In this document: piece by piece, positions 10,421-22,319 of the stretch
Layout: each line of letters starts with the position of its first letter
Numbering within the stretch: the stretch's first letter is position 1
Assembly: GCA_009617715.1 (NCBI GenBank)
Contig: VTFK01000583.1
Location: forward strand, 1 to 64,000
DNA length: 64,000 bases
From: Plectrocnemia conspersa
Taxonomy: Eukaryota; Arthropoda; Insecta; Trichoptera; Polycentropodidae
Reading direction: 5' to 3'
The notes under the pieces: generated by a model
Seen by the model: only the letters and a program-made list of their open reading frames with translations
Databases searched by the model: none
What the model was told of the DNA's origin: nothing
Made by a program: the position numbers and the translations under genes

Positions 10421-11889
10421 GAGTTAAAATTCATACAAAATACCAAAATAAACCATATCCATTTGTTTTTGAGTAGAAATATATTTTTTCCTAAAAAGTA
10501 TAGTAATATTTATAAAAAAAATGAAATATATAGAGAGTGTATATATTCTAGTTTATATTAATCTTATGTTTTAAATTTACATTTAACATAATACTTTATT
10601 TAAATTAATTAAAGTAATCCACACAGTTTGTTTGATCATTAATTAATAAATCATAAATTATGGAGCTAGACAATCTATATTTAAAAGCATGGATTTATAA
10701 AGACTAAATTTTTATAGTTATCTTACTACAAATAGTAATTAACCCCATTTTTCTTCTGAAGACTATACTTGGTTCAGTAATTACAGTCAATAAACAGCAT
10801 TAAGAAAAGGATTTATTGGTATTATTGATGCCGCCTATAAAAAAGCGTCTTTCTAAAAATGTGTATATTTAAGAAAACCGTTTCTTTTAAGCAAATAATG
10901 CTTTGTTCGCAAGTATATTTTTATTGCCTTGTCCTGCTTCATAAATGTAGATTGATTTTTTAAACGTGAAAAAATTGAAAGCGCGTGAAAAGTTTAAGAG
11001 TCGTAGAAATTCTTAGATTGATTAGAATAATATTTTTTCTACCATATCAAGTAGTTTTCTTTTATCATATATTTGTTGTATTTCAAGATAGTAATTTTGC
11101 TATATGCATACTTTTATGAGATAGTTTTTTTTACAAATAACTAATAACAATTAAATCGATTCTCATAACAAATAACTTTCGCTTAATTAGCATTAAAATA
11201 TACTTTAAATTTAAATTTTCATAAAATTGTAACAAGAAAGGTTTAACAAGTAGTTATTAAGATAATATCGATCGTGTATACTTGTTTTGAATTACGAGGT
11301 GAATTATAGATGCGTAACCCAAAAATTCCATTTCTTTTTTACTTATAAATATTGACAAAAATAATAGCGCTTCACTGACAGTGATTTCTGAATCAATACA
11401 CTGTATCACTTCAAGCAAAAGAATTCCATCAATGTAACTTTTTTTTTTAAAAATAATTTGACTCATATCTTAATTTTTCATATCTTAATCTACAACATTT
11501 CCAGTTTTTAAATAGTATCATCTTAGTCTGGATTACTAGACTTATTATTTATACAGGAAAATTTGACAAAAATCCCTTTATCGTCACATTTTTGCATATT
11601 CAAAAACATTATTTAATTTCAACTTTTAGTACGGATAAAGAAATGATAGTAGTGTCACCCAGATCTACGAAAAAATGCCGTTCCAAATGTATTTAATATA
11701 TATTCTAAAACATTAGTTTAAAAAAACAATCCTTACATAACTCATTTTTGTATTTGCACGTGAATGTATTTCTGAAAAAATATTTTAAAGAAGCATTTTT
11801 GAAAAAGTTGATAGAAATCTTAAAATATATCACTCTGAGATACAAGGACATTCGTATAACAGCAGTTTATACTGGAAAATTTACAGCTA
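10421..11889. other. AT-rich spacer
   Basis: No gene. The minus frame 11257-11466 is A/T-driven and unsupported. Confidence 0.45.
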
Positions 11890-12260
11890 TAACTAGTGAT
11901 GAATTCACAGAAAAAGCGTGTCAATGATGCGTTCAAGATTTACTATAAAGCTACAGATCATAGTCACTTCGATAGTAGATGCTCAATAGAAGGCAAGACC
12001 GGAGTCCTTATAGCTAAGAAATAGTAAAAACGATGAGGCATAGAAAAATGAAGAAGTGTATCGGGTCTGGTTTCAGTATCGCGTTACACACACGATCGTG
12101 CGGGTCCGCCGTATCTCTACCACGTACGTTGGTAGGGAATGGAAGATCGCGGCGCACTACTGGGTCTTCGGACGTATAAGCAACTTATTATTAGGTGATA
12201 ACCCGTCATGACACAACTATAAATGTCTGAAAATTAACTAGCTGCATAGAACAAGCAAGA
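11890..12260. other. Unique block of mixed composition, possibly decayed coding or TE DNA
   Basis: Base composition resembles coding DNA, but every frame is broken by stops within about 40 codons. 12060-12180 is CpG-rich (GGGTCCGCCGTATCTC, ACGTACGTTGG). I do not recognise a family. It could be a decayed retroelement or a regulatory block. Confidence 0.25.
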
Positions 12261-12660
12261 GCTTATTTATTATAAAAAAGAAACGGTTATGTAGCCGTAG
12301 TCTAAAAATAAATTTCTAAACACGGATGGTTCTATATTTCATTCCTCTTAATATCTTGTTAGAAGGTAAAGGTTGGATAATAAAATAAGCTTTGGAAAAT
12401 AGATATCGATGTTATATTGTATAAATGAATATGAGCTGAAAGAATCAGCATACTTCAAAACAGTTATAATAAAGAAGCTTGATTACTTTTATCATGTCAT
12501 GAAAATAAAATCCTACACCTGACATCTTAAAACATAAAGCATAAAAACACAGACCTGGTTAAAAATTACCTGGATAATGATGATCGCAAATCTTCATTGA
12601 AAATGCACTGAAAGGAGATGTAGTATTTAGTTTAGCAATTATATGTTAAACGTTTGTTTA
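12261..12660. other. AT-rich spacer
   Basis: Nothing recognisable. Confidence 0.4.
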
Positions 12661-12669
12661 ATTTTTCAG

Positions 12670-12888
12670 GCTGCTTTTACTGAAGATGAAGACTGAAGTG
12701 TATTTTTGGGATACGAATAATATAATATTGTTGCTTTCTATGATCTGTAGGATTGGACCTAATTTTAAATATAATATAATAGAGGCACTCAGAAGAAGGT
12801 TGACTACATACAGGGTTTTCTGTGTTTTTACTATATACGACGCAAATTGCTTTCTGATGGTGGGCGAGGTGGAGTTAGGTGGCGGCAG
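12670..12888 (+). other. Possible internal exon, low support
   Basis: A good acceptor (TTTGTTTAATTTTTCAG ending at 12669) and a CAG|GTAAAA donor (AG at 12887-12888) bracket 219 bp. One frame, starting at 12671, is open throughout; it includes MKTEVYFWDTNNIILLL and ends EVELGGG before the donor. The peptide is hydrophobic, has no domain I know, and the DNA is A/T-rich, so chance is the likelier explanation. A minus-strand frame of 106 codons (12658-12978) covers the same bases and is probably also chance. Confidence 0.15.
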
Positions 12889-12889
12889 G

Positions 12890-14439
12890 TAAAAACGAAA
12901 TCGTAACATCTGTTGGGGAACACCGCGAACACACCTTGGCGTGCCTTGTTTATATACCATCCTGTATACGTATAACATGTATACTGCATGCTTCCTTTTA
13001 TTAGGTGCTACTCTGCCAACCGTCGCTTATTCGAAACTTCATCATATTGTTCTCGATATACATATAGATACCTATAAATGCTTATAATATAGTAAACAGT
13101 ATATAGATATGATTCATATATTGTATTGAAGGGTGGTAACTCAAATGTCTCGGCATATGATTTTTCTTTTGAAACGAATTAGTTGTATGTTATATTCTAA
13201 AGTGATTTTTTAATAGCATGGTTTATTTAAATTAATATATTTATTAAGATAACTCATATATAAATTATAAACACAGTCACAGTTTATTTCGATTTTTGCC
13301 ATTAATATAATAACCTCTTTCCAGTCTGTAACTCGCAGCCGTTACTTACGTAATCCAGACGTGTTGTTTAACCCGCTTTTGTGTTTGCACGAGTTTATTT
13401 TAAAACGCTTTAACTTGAATAGAATGTTATATTATATTAAAATCTAATACGATCGGCGTGGAATTATTATCGTCGGGTAATAATCGTTGTTGTGTAGATA
13501 CCTGTCCGATATTTTGCATTTTCCGTACTGTATACCAAAGGTTTCCCTTTTCCGCGGGGTGAAGCTAACGACCGACAAACACGCGAACCGGTACATTTTC
13601 ATCAACTGTTAAATTATATGATAACGGTGAAAGTTTTTAATAACGATAACGTATCTCTGCGAGGCCTTTCCGCCATCCTCACATTCTCACGGATTGACAA
13701 AAAATACCCGGGAAGCGTTTAAAAATAATCAAAGATTCGATTATATACAGCCCTTTTAAAATTTCAACTGAATTTTCAGACATATTAAATACTTAAATTG
13801 ATTAATTTGCCATAAATTTGTCTTGAATTTAGATTTATATTAATGTTATTCAACAGTCTGTATATGAAATATTCGAGTGCTGTGATAAAAATATGACATG
13901 GAAGATAAAAATGTTAACGAATAACTTTAACCTTGAACTCAAATGATTATTTACTGTATAATTATTAAAATAATTGTAATATTTTAAATGGCGCATTATA
14001 AAAATAAATTATTTGTATTTTATTTATAAGATAGCATATTAAATATTACAGTAAAATCTTACACACAAAATTAACGATAATATGAGATGCTTCAAAATTT
14101 TGACACATTTATTTTTGGTTAAATTGTCAAGATTTGAGTTTTTTAGAAAACATGTTAATTAGTATATATAATGAAATATAATTACATTTTATAAATTTGT
14201 AGATTTATAAATTCTAATAACATAATATACATCGTACTGTTAAAAAAAAGTATGAACAAAAATAATATAAATTAACGGGAAGTTTTATAAATGGGTGATC
14301 TGTTATTTTGTATATTAAATGGTTAGATATATTTTGATCAAAAGTCCTCCGAAAAAAAAAAAAAAAAGGTACTTAAATAAATATAGTAGTAAAATGAGAT
14401 CCTTGAGGTGATTTTATTCATTCAAACATTCAGTAGTTT
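12890..14439. other. Spacer with a mixed-composition part
   Basis: 13320-13740 is less A/T-rich, with CpG words such as CGATCGGCGTGG and TTTCCGCGGGG, and may be a small regulatory block. 13740-14439 is A/T-rich with poly-A at 14351-14367. No gene. Confidence 0.35.
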
Positions 14440-15345
14440 CGGTTTAGTTTTTTTGGGTTTTTAAATAAAATGAAATTTGCCCCAGTATACATACATAAAT
14501 AAAAGTAGTATAAATTAACGTTCTGCATTTTTTGGGTCAGAAATGTTGTTCGATTTTAGTCAGTAAATTAATTAAAATGTCAGTAATTTTAAGTAAATTA
14601 GCATAAATCAATGCTCAGTTGTTAAATGGTCAATAATTATTTATTAGTCTGTTTTTAAATTAAATGAATATTTATATTCTGACTTAAAATTTGTATTTGA
14701 ATCAAATTATAATACATGTGAAATTGATATGAAATTTTTTATTAAATACATTAAATAGTAAATAATACAAAAATCACATATCGAATGATATTGTAAAATA
14801 GTAATGAATAATAATAGTAAAACTAATTGTTTTCTAAATTACTAGCTGCAATAAGATAAATTACATTATATTCAATTATATATTTTTTTCTAAAAAATAT
14901 CGTAAATATCTACGTAACATAGATTAGTATTGTATTTGATTTTGTTAAGAAAATTAATTTAATTGTTAGTAGTTTTAATAAATGGTTCATTGGTAAACGA
15001 TTCGTAATTATTTAAGTGTCTGTTTTATATTTTAACAATAAATTTATTACACAAGCAGTAGTTTCAATAAATTATTAGCAACTTAAATAAATGGTCAGTT
15101 GTTTTGAACGGTTAGTAATTATTTAAAGGTTTTATTTAAATTATGATATTTTTTAAATTAAAATGTTATTTATATTTTGACGCAATATTAGGATCTAAAG
15201 ATCTGTTTTTTTATTTTAAATTAATTACGAATATAAAAAAATATTTACAAAAATCACATTTAATGGATTTTGAATAATATTATAATAATATAAATCATCG
15301 ATCTGTATTTTTTGGGTCATTAATTTTGTTTTATTTTGGTCAGTA
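14440..15345 (-). repeat. ACTGACCGTTTAT array, inverted copy, left part
   Basis: Reverse-strand counterparts of the 7-8.4 kb family: TTTTGGGTCAG plus TTCGATTTTAGTCAGTAAATT near 14528, AGTAGTTTTAATAAATGGT near 14970, GGTCAGTTGTTTTGAACGG near 15090, and TTTGGGTCATTAATTTTG near 15310. Units are about 200-260 bp and very diverged. The array is cut at 15345 by a transposon and resumes at 16439. Confidence 0.7.
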
Positions 15346-15389
15346 GAGTACGCCCGAGATAAGGATGCCGGTTTGTTATTGTGTGCGTG
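15346..15389 (+). repeat. Left 44-bp terminal inverted repeat
   Basis: Begins GAGTACGCCCGAGATAAGG and ends TTATTGTGTGCGTG. It pairs with 16395-16438 with three mismatches. Confidence 0.9.
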
Positions 15390-15563
15390 TATATACATAT
15401 ATATGAGAGGGAGAAGCGATGTAGCGTGTACTTCATTTTCTCGCTTTCTCTTTTAAGGACAGTTACTGATTCGTCAACGCTGGTATTCGTCATTAAAGTG
15501 CAGTGTGGCACAGAAGTTCCGTAGTGATTTATTTTAAATAATTTTGTGTTGATATAGTTTTAG

Positions 15564-15671
15564 CCCAGATATGCCCACTGTCCCATGGGTAGGTCACTAA
15601 ACTCGTGCTACTGTTTTTTATTTTATTTATTTATTTTGGCGAACAAGGGGTATGTGCCGGGCATATCTGGG
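15564..15671. mobile_element. Nested 108-bp inverted-repeat element, piggyBac-MITE-like
   Basis: CCCAGATATGCCC at 15564-15576 is exactly inverted at 15659-15671. The outer flanks are TTAG on the left and TTAA on the right. Ends starting CCC next to TTAA suggest a piggyBac-type miniature element inserted in the larger transposon, with one flank mutated. Family assignment is tentative; the inverted repeat itself is certain. Confidence 0.4.
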
Positions 15672-15969
15672 TTAAAATTGCCGCCCCTCCCAAACATTTT
15701 TTGTAGGGTTAAAATTCGTTTTCTTAAAATAATAAATTGGATTACTAAGCTCTTGTTATTTAAATGTATATTTAACCAATAAGAACCACGTAGACGATCC
15801 CATGGAATATGTTTTAACACTGTTCGGGACGGGGGGGTAAGGCTTAAAAAACTGTTTATTTATAAATGATATTTTGAGAACAAAATTTCTTGGGCATATC
15901 TTTTAATTGATTCAATGGCTTCAAATTTACACTGTAAAGTTATTCGTTCTCTTACCTTAAAAAATATTT

Positions 15970-16235
15970 TAATTATTTTTCCATTAATCTGTCCGATTTG
16001 AGTTTTTTTTTTGCTTTTGAAGAAGGCTAAAAAGTTCTTATTCTTTTTTGACAAATGATAATTTTTTAATTTTTCAATGGATTTTAAATATTTAATTAAA
16101 GTCGTCGCGCCATTAAACAATCTGGAATAATTTCTTTTCCATTTTATATCTTTTTTGCTTTTGAAGAACAGCTAAAGACTTTTTTATTTTGTTGACTAGT
16201 GAAAGATTTTGAATTTTGCAAATATTTAATTAATG
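15970..16235. repeat. Internal direct duplication in the transposon
   Basis: TTTTTTGCTTTTGAAGAA followed by a GCTAAA-like stretch occurs at about 16010 and again at about 16151, with matching downstream sequence ending in AATATTTAATTAA. The copies are about 145 bp apart. The two similar minus-strand peptides starting SLIKYLQ and TLIKYLK come from this duplication. Confidence 0.65.
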
Positions 16236-16394
16236 ACATCATTGTCTGGTTTCTTCGATTATATAATATATTTTTAATTGTCCGTGGAAATTTCCAACTT
16301 ACCTCAGATGTATGTATGTTAAATAAACATATATTTTCTTTTAAAAAAAAAAAAAATAAATACTCTGAGCGAAATTGTTTTGAGCCACACAGTT

Positions 16395-16438
16395 CACGCA
16401 CACAATAACAAACCGGAATCCTTATCCCGAGCGTACTC
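16395..16438 (-). repeat. Right 44-bp terminal inverted repeat
   Basis: Reverse complement of the left end with three substitutions, followed by TA at 16439-16440. Confidence 0.9.
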
Positions 16439-16960
16439 TAAATTAATTTAATAGTCAGTAGTTTTAATAAATAGTTTAAAACTTTATTAATTGGTCAGTT
16501 ATTAAACGGGTTTTGTGTAGAATGTATTATGTTTTTAAATAAATGGTCTATATATTTTGCCATATTGTTAATATTTTAACAAATAATAATGTGTTTCTAG
16601 ATTTTAAATAATTTTCGAATATGAAAAAATATATTAAAACCAATTATATTTATTTTAAATAATATTGTATATTAATATACAAATATTAGTTTTGGTATCA
16701 ATAAATATTTACGTAAAATTTTAAGTCAGTAATTTTATTCGATTTTGGTCAGTAATTTAATTAAATTGGCTATAGTTATATTTAATGGTTAGTTACATAA
16801 ATAAATGATCAGTTAATTCACTTTCATCAATATTATTTCAAATGTCTATTTCTAAATTGAACTGATTTATTATATTTTGACAGATTGGTAGTATTTTAAC
16901 AGAGAATGATTTAATATTCATTTATAGCTCAATCATTTTTATATGTAATAATTATTATTT
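16439..16960 (-). repeat. ACTGACCGTTTAT array, inverted copy, right part
   Basis: The array resumes after the transposon: AATAGTCAGTAGTTTTAATA at about 16450 and AAGTCAGTAATTTTATTCGA plus TTTTGGTCAGTAATTTAA near 16722-16760. Units are about 270-280 bp. Confidence 0.65.
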
Positions 16961-16992
16961 TCAAGAAATGTTTAAAAATAAAATTAGATTTT

Positions 16993-17035
16993 TAACCCAT
17001 TTTAAATATCCAGTGTGGATATTTGAAATGGATTA
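16993..17035. repeat. 20-bp inverted repeat, 3-nt loop
   Basis: Arms 16993-17012 and 17016-17035 pair with two mismatches around GTG, marking the edge of the array. Confidence 0.6.
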
Positions 17036-17039
17036 AATT

Positions 17040-17940
17040 TTATTTTGATACTTTTTTCATATAAAATTTACGCATGTGCGTGACATCAGATACGATACGC
17101 AATATATAAAAAATGTCAGACAATCCCTTCTCGTACGTCGACATTCGCATGATCCGGGTTCAGGGTCTTGTCCCCGGGAACCATCGGGATTTTCTCTTTG
17201 TACACGTCCACTCATCCGTAATACCAGATATGTATTCGAATCGGGAAACGTTACTCATATCGTAAAAGAAATCCAAGAACCGACCAAATGATTCATCTTC
17301 CTGAATACTTGGAAAAATCTGCACCTTAAAAACAATTTTAGATAATTAGACGAAGTTATGTACATGTATGGAAATTTAATTACGTTGACGTAGTTGGCTC
17401 TCCTTTGCATATTAAAATTTTAATCGTTGTGCAATATGAGCCTGTTGGCGGGACGTCTCCTATAGAAAATCCCTTCGAAACAATATTACTGTTGCGCTAT
17501 TATCATGGCAGGGCTATTGAACGCCGTATAATGGTGAAAGTTGGCAAACTTGGCATGTTTACGACGCAAAAAACGAAAACGGAACTTCGCAGGTATTTTG
17601 CGGGGATAGGTTTTTGCATAAGCCACGGGATTCCGGTAGTGTAGTATTGACTTTGAAGCGCGTCGCTCACTGTGCATTGCATCAAATAATATTTAGTGAT
17701 ATCATTCATGTGTGTTGAATCGTTCATGTGTGTGTGCCTGTGTGTCATCGGTGAAAAAACGTTGGCAAAAAATTATATAGTTGCGAGAAGAGGGGAGCAA
17801 AAATGTAGTAGGGACGGACGGTAGGAAAAAATCCAGCAATGGAATCGCGCCGGGTGTCTGCTTCAGCGGCTGCCAACCTTTTTAGGATGTGTGCGTTATG
17901 ATGGCGACAAAATGTGAGTTTACAATGGTTTTTCATAAAC
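17040..17940. promoter_or_regulatory. Two CpG-containing unique blocks
   Basis: 17070-17300 and 17380-17940 have balanced composition, separated by a short A/T stretch. Plus frames 17076-17291 and 17405-17644 start with ATG but overlap minus frames and show no domain. Features include GT-rich words near 17710-17740 and ACGTTGACGTAG at 17381. Likely regulatory; a small exon cannot be excluded. Confidence 0.3.
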
Positions 17941-18199
17941 CTTTTGCGGGAAACGCCACTATGAGATTAAAAAAAATAAATTAAATTCATGTGGCGCATT
18001 TAAAATTAACCCAGAAAAAAATGTGTTTTAATTACTATTTAAAACTAATAAAGCACTCCGAAAGCTACATGATTTCTTAAAAACATCTTATTATGATTTT
18101 TCTTAAAAAAATTATAGTATAGTAACCAAGAATTTTTAACTCTATCATTATGTTATAATAAACTATAGACTTGACTAAAACAAAATTAATATATGCATT
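17941..18199. other. AT-rich spacer
   Basis: Nothing recognisable. Confidence 0.4.
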
Positions 18200-18690
18200 T
18201 AAAAATAGCTCAAATATTTTCTCTACTTTCAACATATTTTAGTGCACTTATGTACTGCGTGGCAAATGTATTTTTTCTCAGAATATCTGACTCACTTAAT
18301 CCGACTCTGTTTTCTAATAATAATAATCACAACAACATTCGCTTTGACCAAGTGCAGATTCCGTGGCCGTGTCACGACACGGTATTTGACCGTTACGTGC
18401 GTATCAAGATTTATTATTGGTATATTTCGGACTACGTTTTTATTTTATTCCGCTTGTCCGAGCTTTCGTTGGCTAACGACGACGACAAAGAAAAATAATT
18501 AATAATTTTTCTACTCTCCGACCGTCCGCCCATTCCACTTTTGGCCGGATTAAGTGCGCTAAGAAAACGATATTCACCAAAGCGGAAAGCGATACACAAC
18601 ACAAAATGTTTCGTACGAACGTGTGTCGGGTGCTTTATCATCGTTTCGACAAATTCACCGTGTCGACAAATCGTTGCACTTATTTCGATT
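18200..18690. promoter_or_regulatory. Unique CpG-containing block
   Basis: Contains a perfect palindromic stem CCGTGTC-AC-GACACGG at 18367-18382 and the run GACGACGACAAAG at about 18478. Overlapping frames on both strands are not protein-like. Candidate regulatory sequence. Confidence 0.3.
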
Positions 18691-18699
18691 ATACAAGTG

Positions 18700-20290
18700 T
18701 TCTAAAAAATATTTGTAATTATTAGTAATAATTTATTATTGTTCACACAAATATAAGAGATTAACATTTTTTATTTGATTTTATAGAAATGCATTTAAAT
18801 AGTATTTGAGAAGCTTTGTCTACAATAAAACAGAAACTGTAGAGATTAAAATTAAATTTGGTTTTGTTTTCCTTATAAATATGATCGCTTCAGTAATAAC
18901 TTATAAGATTTTCGCATAAGTATAAAATATTCATATTTAATTATTAGATTATTTAAAAAAACATTTAAATGATATTTGAAAAGCTCTGTCTGTAATTTTA
19001 AAGACAATGTAATCCAATACGTAACGTCCTTTAATATACCTAAAATTATAGTAATAATCACTTTGGTAATAATTTATTAGCTTTCACTCAAGTATAAGTT
19101 TTGCCTTATATAATAATATTTTATAAAAAAATATAATTAATATTTAAGAATGCAAAGTTCAATACGTAGAGAGATTCTTTAGAACCAACATTAAATTCCG
19201 TAGGTTTTCCTTATAAATATGATCACTTTAGAAGTAATTTATTAGATTTACCCATAGGTATAAGACATTCATCTTTCATTATTAGATTATATAAAAAATA
19301 ATTAAAATAATATTTGAAAAGTTATGTCTGTAATTTTAGAAACAGTGTAATGCAATACGTAATAAGCTTTTATGTAACTAAAATTATATTTAAGTTTAGT
19401 GTAATAATCAGATTAGTAATAATTTATTATCTTTCACATAAAAAATTATATAATAAATATTTGAGAAGCTCTGTCTGCAATTTTACAAACGGTTTTACAT
19501 ACGTAAAATGTTTCTTAGAACCAAAACCAAATTTGGTTTTGGTTTACCTTATAAATATAATTACTTTGCCAATAATTTATTATATTTTGCATAATTTAAG
19601 AGATTGATCTTTTATCATTAGATTTTATAAGATATGGTTTAAATAATATTTGAGAAAATCTTAAGAAAAATTAGAGCCAGTATAGTTTTTATAGAGATAA
19701 AATAAAATTTAGTTTGGATTAAAATTTTTATAGTTATAATCATTTAATATTAATAAATTAGTTTTTACATAAGTATGGGAAATTCATCTTTCATAATTAT
19801 ATTTTATAAAAAAAAATATATATTAAAATGAAAAAAGCCCGGTCTGCAATTTTACAGACAATATAGTTCAATACAACATCAAATTTGGTAGGGTTTATTT
19901 TATAAATAAATATAAACACTTTCGTAATAATTTATTAAATTTTGCATACGTAGAAGAGATTTTTTTTTCGTTTTTAGATTTTATAAATAATAATTAATTA
20001 AAAATTGTAATTTTAGAGACAGTATACATATTTCAATAGAGCTTTTATAAAGCTTCAATTAAATATAATTATTATATATTATTAGCTTTCATATAAATAT
20101 AGTAGATTCGCCTTTAATATTTAAAAAGCTCTGTCTGCAATTTCAATTAATTTTTTTAGCTCTCCTTATTTAAATTAATAAATTTACCATTAAGTATAAG
20201 AGATTTATCTTTCATTGCAAGATTTAATAAAGAACAATTTAAATAATATTTTAAAGTCTGTAATTTTAGAGACGGTGATTATTTCGCAAA
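18700..20290. repeat. Degenerate tandem array, unit about 165 bp, nine to ten units
   Basis: GAAAAGCTCTGTCTGCAATT or a variant recurs near 18812, 18979, 19315, 19464, 19833, 20002, 20126 and 20252, with broken units near 19150 and 19650. Other shared phrases are CAATACGTAA, CCTTATAAATATGATCACTT, TAATTTATTAG and TTCATCTTTCATTATTAGA. The unit is unrelated by eye to the 3.9-5.4 kb unit but similar in length. Confidence 0.8.
19519..19544. repeat. Perfect 26-bp palindrome within the array
   Basis: AACCAAAACCAAA is followed directly by its reverse complement. It appears in one unit only. Confidence 0.7.
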
Positions 20291-20740
20291 CGAAAATAGT
20301 TCTGGAATAATTTGATGACTTACTATTTTATATTTTTATTGAATAATTTAATGAATTACTATAATTGCTGTACAAAATAAAATAAATATATTAAAATTTA
20401 ATATACATTTATTAAAATAAGCTATTTACTATTCAAATACATTCTTATTTCAAAGTTTAAATAATATTTTTTAAGTAATGCCCTAATCTAAAATGAAATT
20501 ATTTATTTCTAAAAATAATAATTAGTGAATACTTTTTTTATTATGTATTCAATGTGATTCTTAAATTTAAATTTATTATCATTATATATTTTATCAAATT
20601 TATTTTCTTAGTACCAACCACATATCATAGTCGATTTCAGCATTTCCAATTCTTTTGCCAAACTTTCACCTACATTATAAATAATGTATCATCCACACAT
20701 TTTTAATTTAATTAGGACAGATAAAAATAAACACCTCTTA
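20291..20740. other. AT-rich spacer
   Basis: No gene or clear repeat; possibly the eroded end of the array. Confidence 0.4.
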
Positions 20741-21540
20741 AATAAATACGTCTGCAGCACGAATCTCGCATATTTGCTTATCGGATTTGTTTTGAGTCGT
20801 TTTCGTATTGCATCATACAATCGCATTAATACAAATATTTCGACATTAGAAATAAGATAAACAGTCAAAATTCAAATATACATGTAATATAAATTTTAAA
20901 TGAAAATTTTCTTACATTTTCATACTGTTTTGAAAATATTCATTAATATATTAAAGACATATATTTTTGCGAAAATCGATATTGCAAATATTGCACATCT
21001 TCATCCAATATGATCCGTTTAAAGTTTGCGCCCGATATCGGCCCGCTGATGGGACGGAAATATGACGTGAACGGCGGAGGCTGACTAGAGAGAGGGTGTC
21101 CCTTTTTAGCCGGCGCTGGGCACCCACTGCCGACAGGGACGGACTCGGCGCCCCCGGGGTGGCTTCGGGGGTCGTCATGGTCCGTATTGATTTAGTGCCG
21201 GCCCCTAGAAGCGAGACTCCCGGCTTCCACCGCTAAACACTTCTCGAACGCGATAAGAAAACTCGTCAATTCGATAATAAAACAATATTTAATATAAATT
21301 ATTAAAATTATATATTTTAAGTGTATTACAGTTATGAATCGTGTTGGATAATGTATATGAATAGATGTATAGTGTTTATATCAACTATAAATCGTCGATT
21401 TAAATCTTGTTGTTGAAGAGTGTATAAGAAAATTTTTCACAATTTCCCGCCCGCCATTGTTCGAATGTTGTCTTGATTTATGTTCGCTGTTTGATCGCGG
21501 CTAATAAAGTCTAGATTTTTTATACACGCTGTAAATAAAA
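20741..21540. promoter_or_regulatory. GC-rich block with CpG, candidate promoter or enhancer
   Basis: 20990-21260 is one of the G/C peaks of the window. 21445-21460 carries CCGCCATTGTTCG, a Sox-type CCATTGTT site that recurs near 27541. The abrupt composition change and CpG content fit a promoter or 5' exon, or a conserved enhancer. Confidence 0.35.
20951..21178 (-). CDS. Possible 75-codon open frame, unrecognised
   Basis: Minus-strand frame starting MTTPEATPGAPSPSLS, with a reasonable ACC before the ATG and G/C-rich third positions in its first 45 codons. After about residue 55 it runs into A/T DNA (KNICL then stop), as expected if the real reading were to leave the frame or if the frame is chance. 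No GTAAGT-type donor lies in the G/C-rich part, and no domain is recognisable. A first coding exon is possible but not shown. Confidence 0.2.
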   Translation of the reverse strand: MTTPEATPGAPSPSLSAVGAQRRLKRDTLSLVSLRRSRHISVPSAGRYRAQTLNGSYWMKMCNICNIDFRKNICL

Positions 21541-22084
21541 TTCGATGTACATATTGTATTGCATATATACATAAAAACAAGTATATTTTTATATTTATAA
21601 TTATGGATAATATGCCTAAAGGCTTTGATAGTAAGCATATAAATTTCTTGTTGCAATGACTTTATCTCTCTTTAATCCATTAGTTATTAATACAAAATAT
21701 AAGACGTGTTAACACGTCTTCGATTATCTAGGTGTAACTATTCTAAACAAATTTGTATACTAAACTCAAAAGCGTATTTTTATATATTATATTTAAATCT
21801 GCGATATAATATGAGAGAAATTGTGATCCACAAACCTATATAAAGCTTTATTATTTTAGTATGTATAAATATTGTAAGGAAAATCTTGCATAATTTTCAA
21901 AAAAAATCTGTAGCTATGAACTACAAATTATGTTGTAAACCTGTTTAAGGCTTTGTCATTCTAGAACCGTATCAAGTCATTACAAAACCTCTTTAGACCC
22001 TTTTAAGAGACTTGAAAGCCAATTAAGAAAAAGTTTTAAGCATATTTCCGTATTGGTTCTGAAATAGTTCTTAAATGGTTTAGA
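21541..22084. other. AT-rich spacer with a 20-bp palindrome
   Basis: AAGACGTGTTAACACGTCTT at 21701-21720 is a perfect palindrome. No gene. Confidence 0.45.
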
Positions 22085-22319
22085 ACCAGCTCAATAAACA
22101 AGTGGTTTAAGTCGCTGATTATTAACCTAAGTGACCTTAGTTCAAATCCCATGTGGAACTTTGTGTTTTTAAATTTCTATCATGTATGGGAGATGGGAGT
22201 GAGTGCCTATTACATAACTATAGTTTTAGTTTACTAAGTTTATTTTTATCTGACAGTTGAATATCGTAATGATTAATTAAAATCGAGCTAGATCGCACAT
22301 ATTAGGTGAAAAAAAAAAC
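22085..22319 (+). mobile_element. tRNA-derived SINE, copy 1 (most complete)
   Basis: An A-box-like GTGGTTTAAGTCG (22101-22113) and a B-box GTTCAAATCCC (22140-22150), about 38 bp apart, form a pol III promoter of tRNA type. The 3' part ends GAATATCGTAATGATTAATT, AAAATCGAGCTAGATCG, and is followed by ATTAGGTG and an A-run at 22309-22318. The same head and tail occur at 51.9, 59.0 and 61.4 kb, which shows it is a dispersed family of about 220-240 bp. No protein is encoded. The source tRNA could not be named. Confidence 0.75.

Larger units (their letters stand above)
15346..16438. mobile_element. 1,093-bp TA-flanked inverted-repeat transposon
   Basis: The ends are 44-bp inverted repeats (15346-15389 and 16395-16438) differing at three positions, starting GAGTACGC. 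TA flanks both ends (15344-15345 and 16439-16440). Removing the element with one TA leaves GGTCAGTAAATTAATTTAAT, which matches intact array units elsewhere (for example near 14558), so the insertion and its TA duplication are directly supported. TA targeting is typical of the Tc1/mariner superfamily. The interior has no transposase-length frame; minus frames 16144-16401 and 15860-16120 (86 codons each or less) are derived from an internal duplication. Non-autonomous element. Confidence 0.85.

Noticed and set aside
16297..16302. Minus-strand CTGAG|GTAAGT donor
   Set aside because: Strong by consensus but inside the 1,093-bp non-autonomous transposon, where no transposase exon is present. Possibly a relic of an intron in the parent element.
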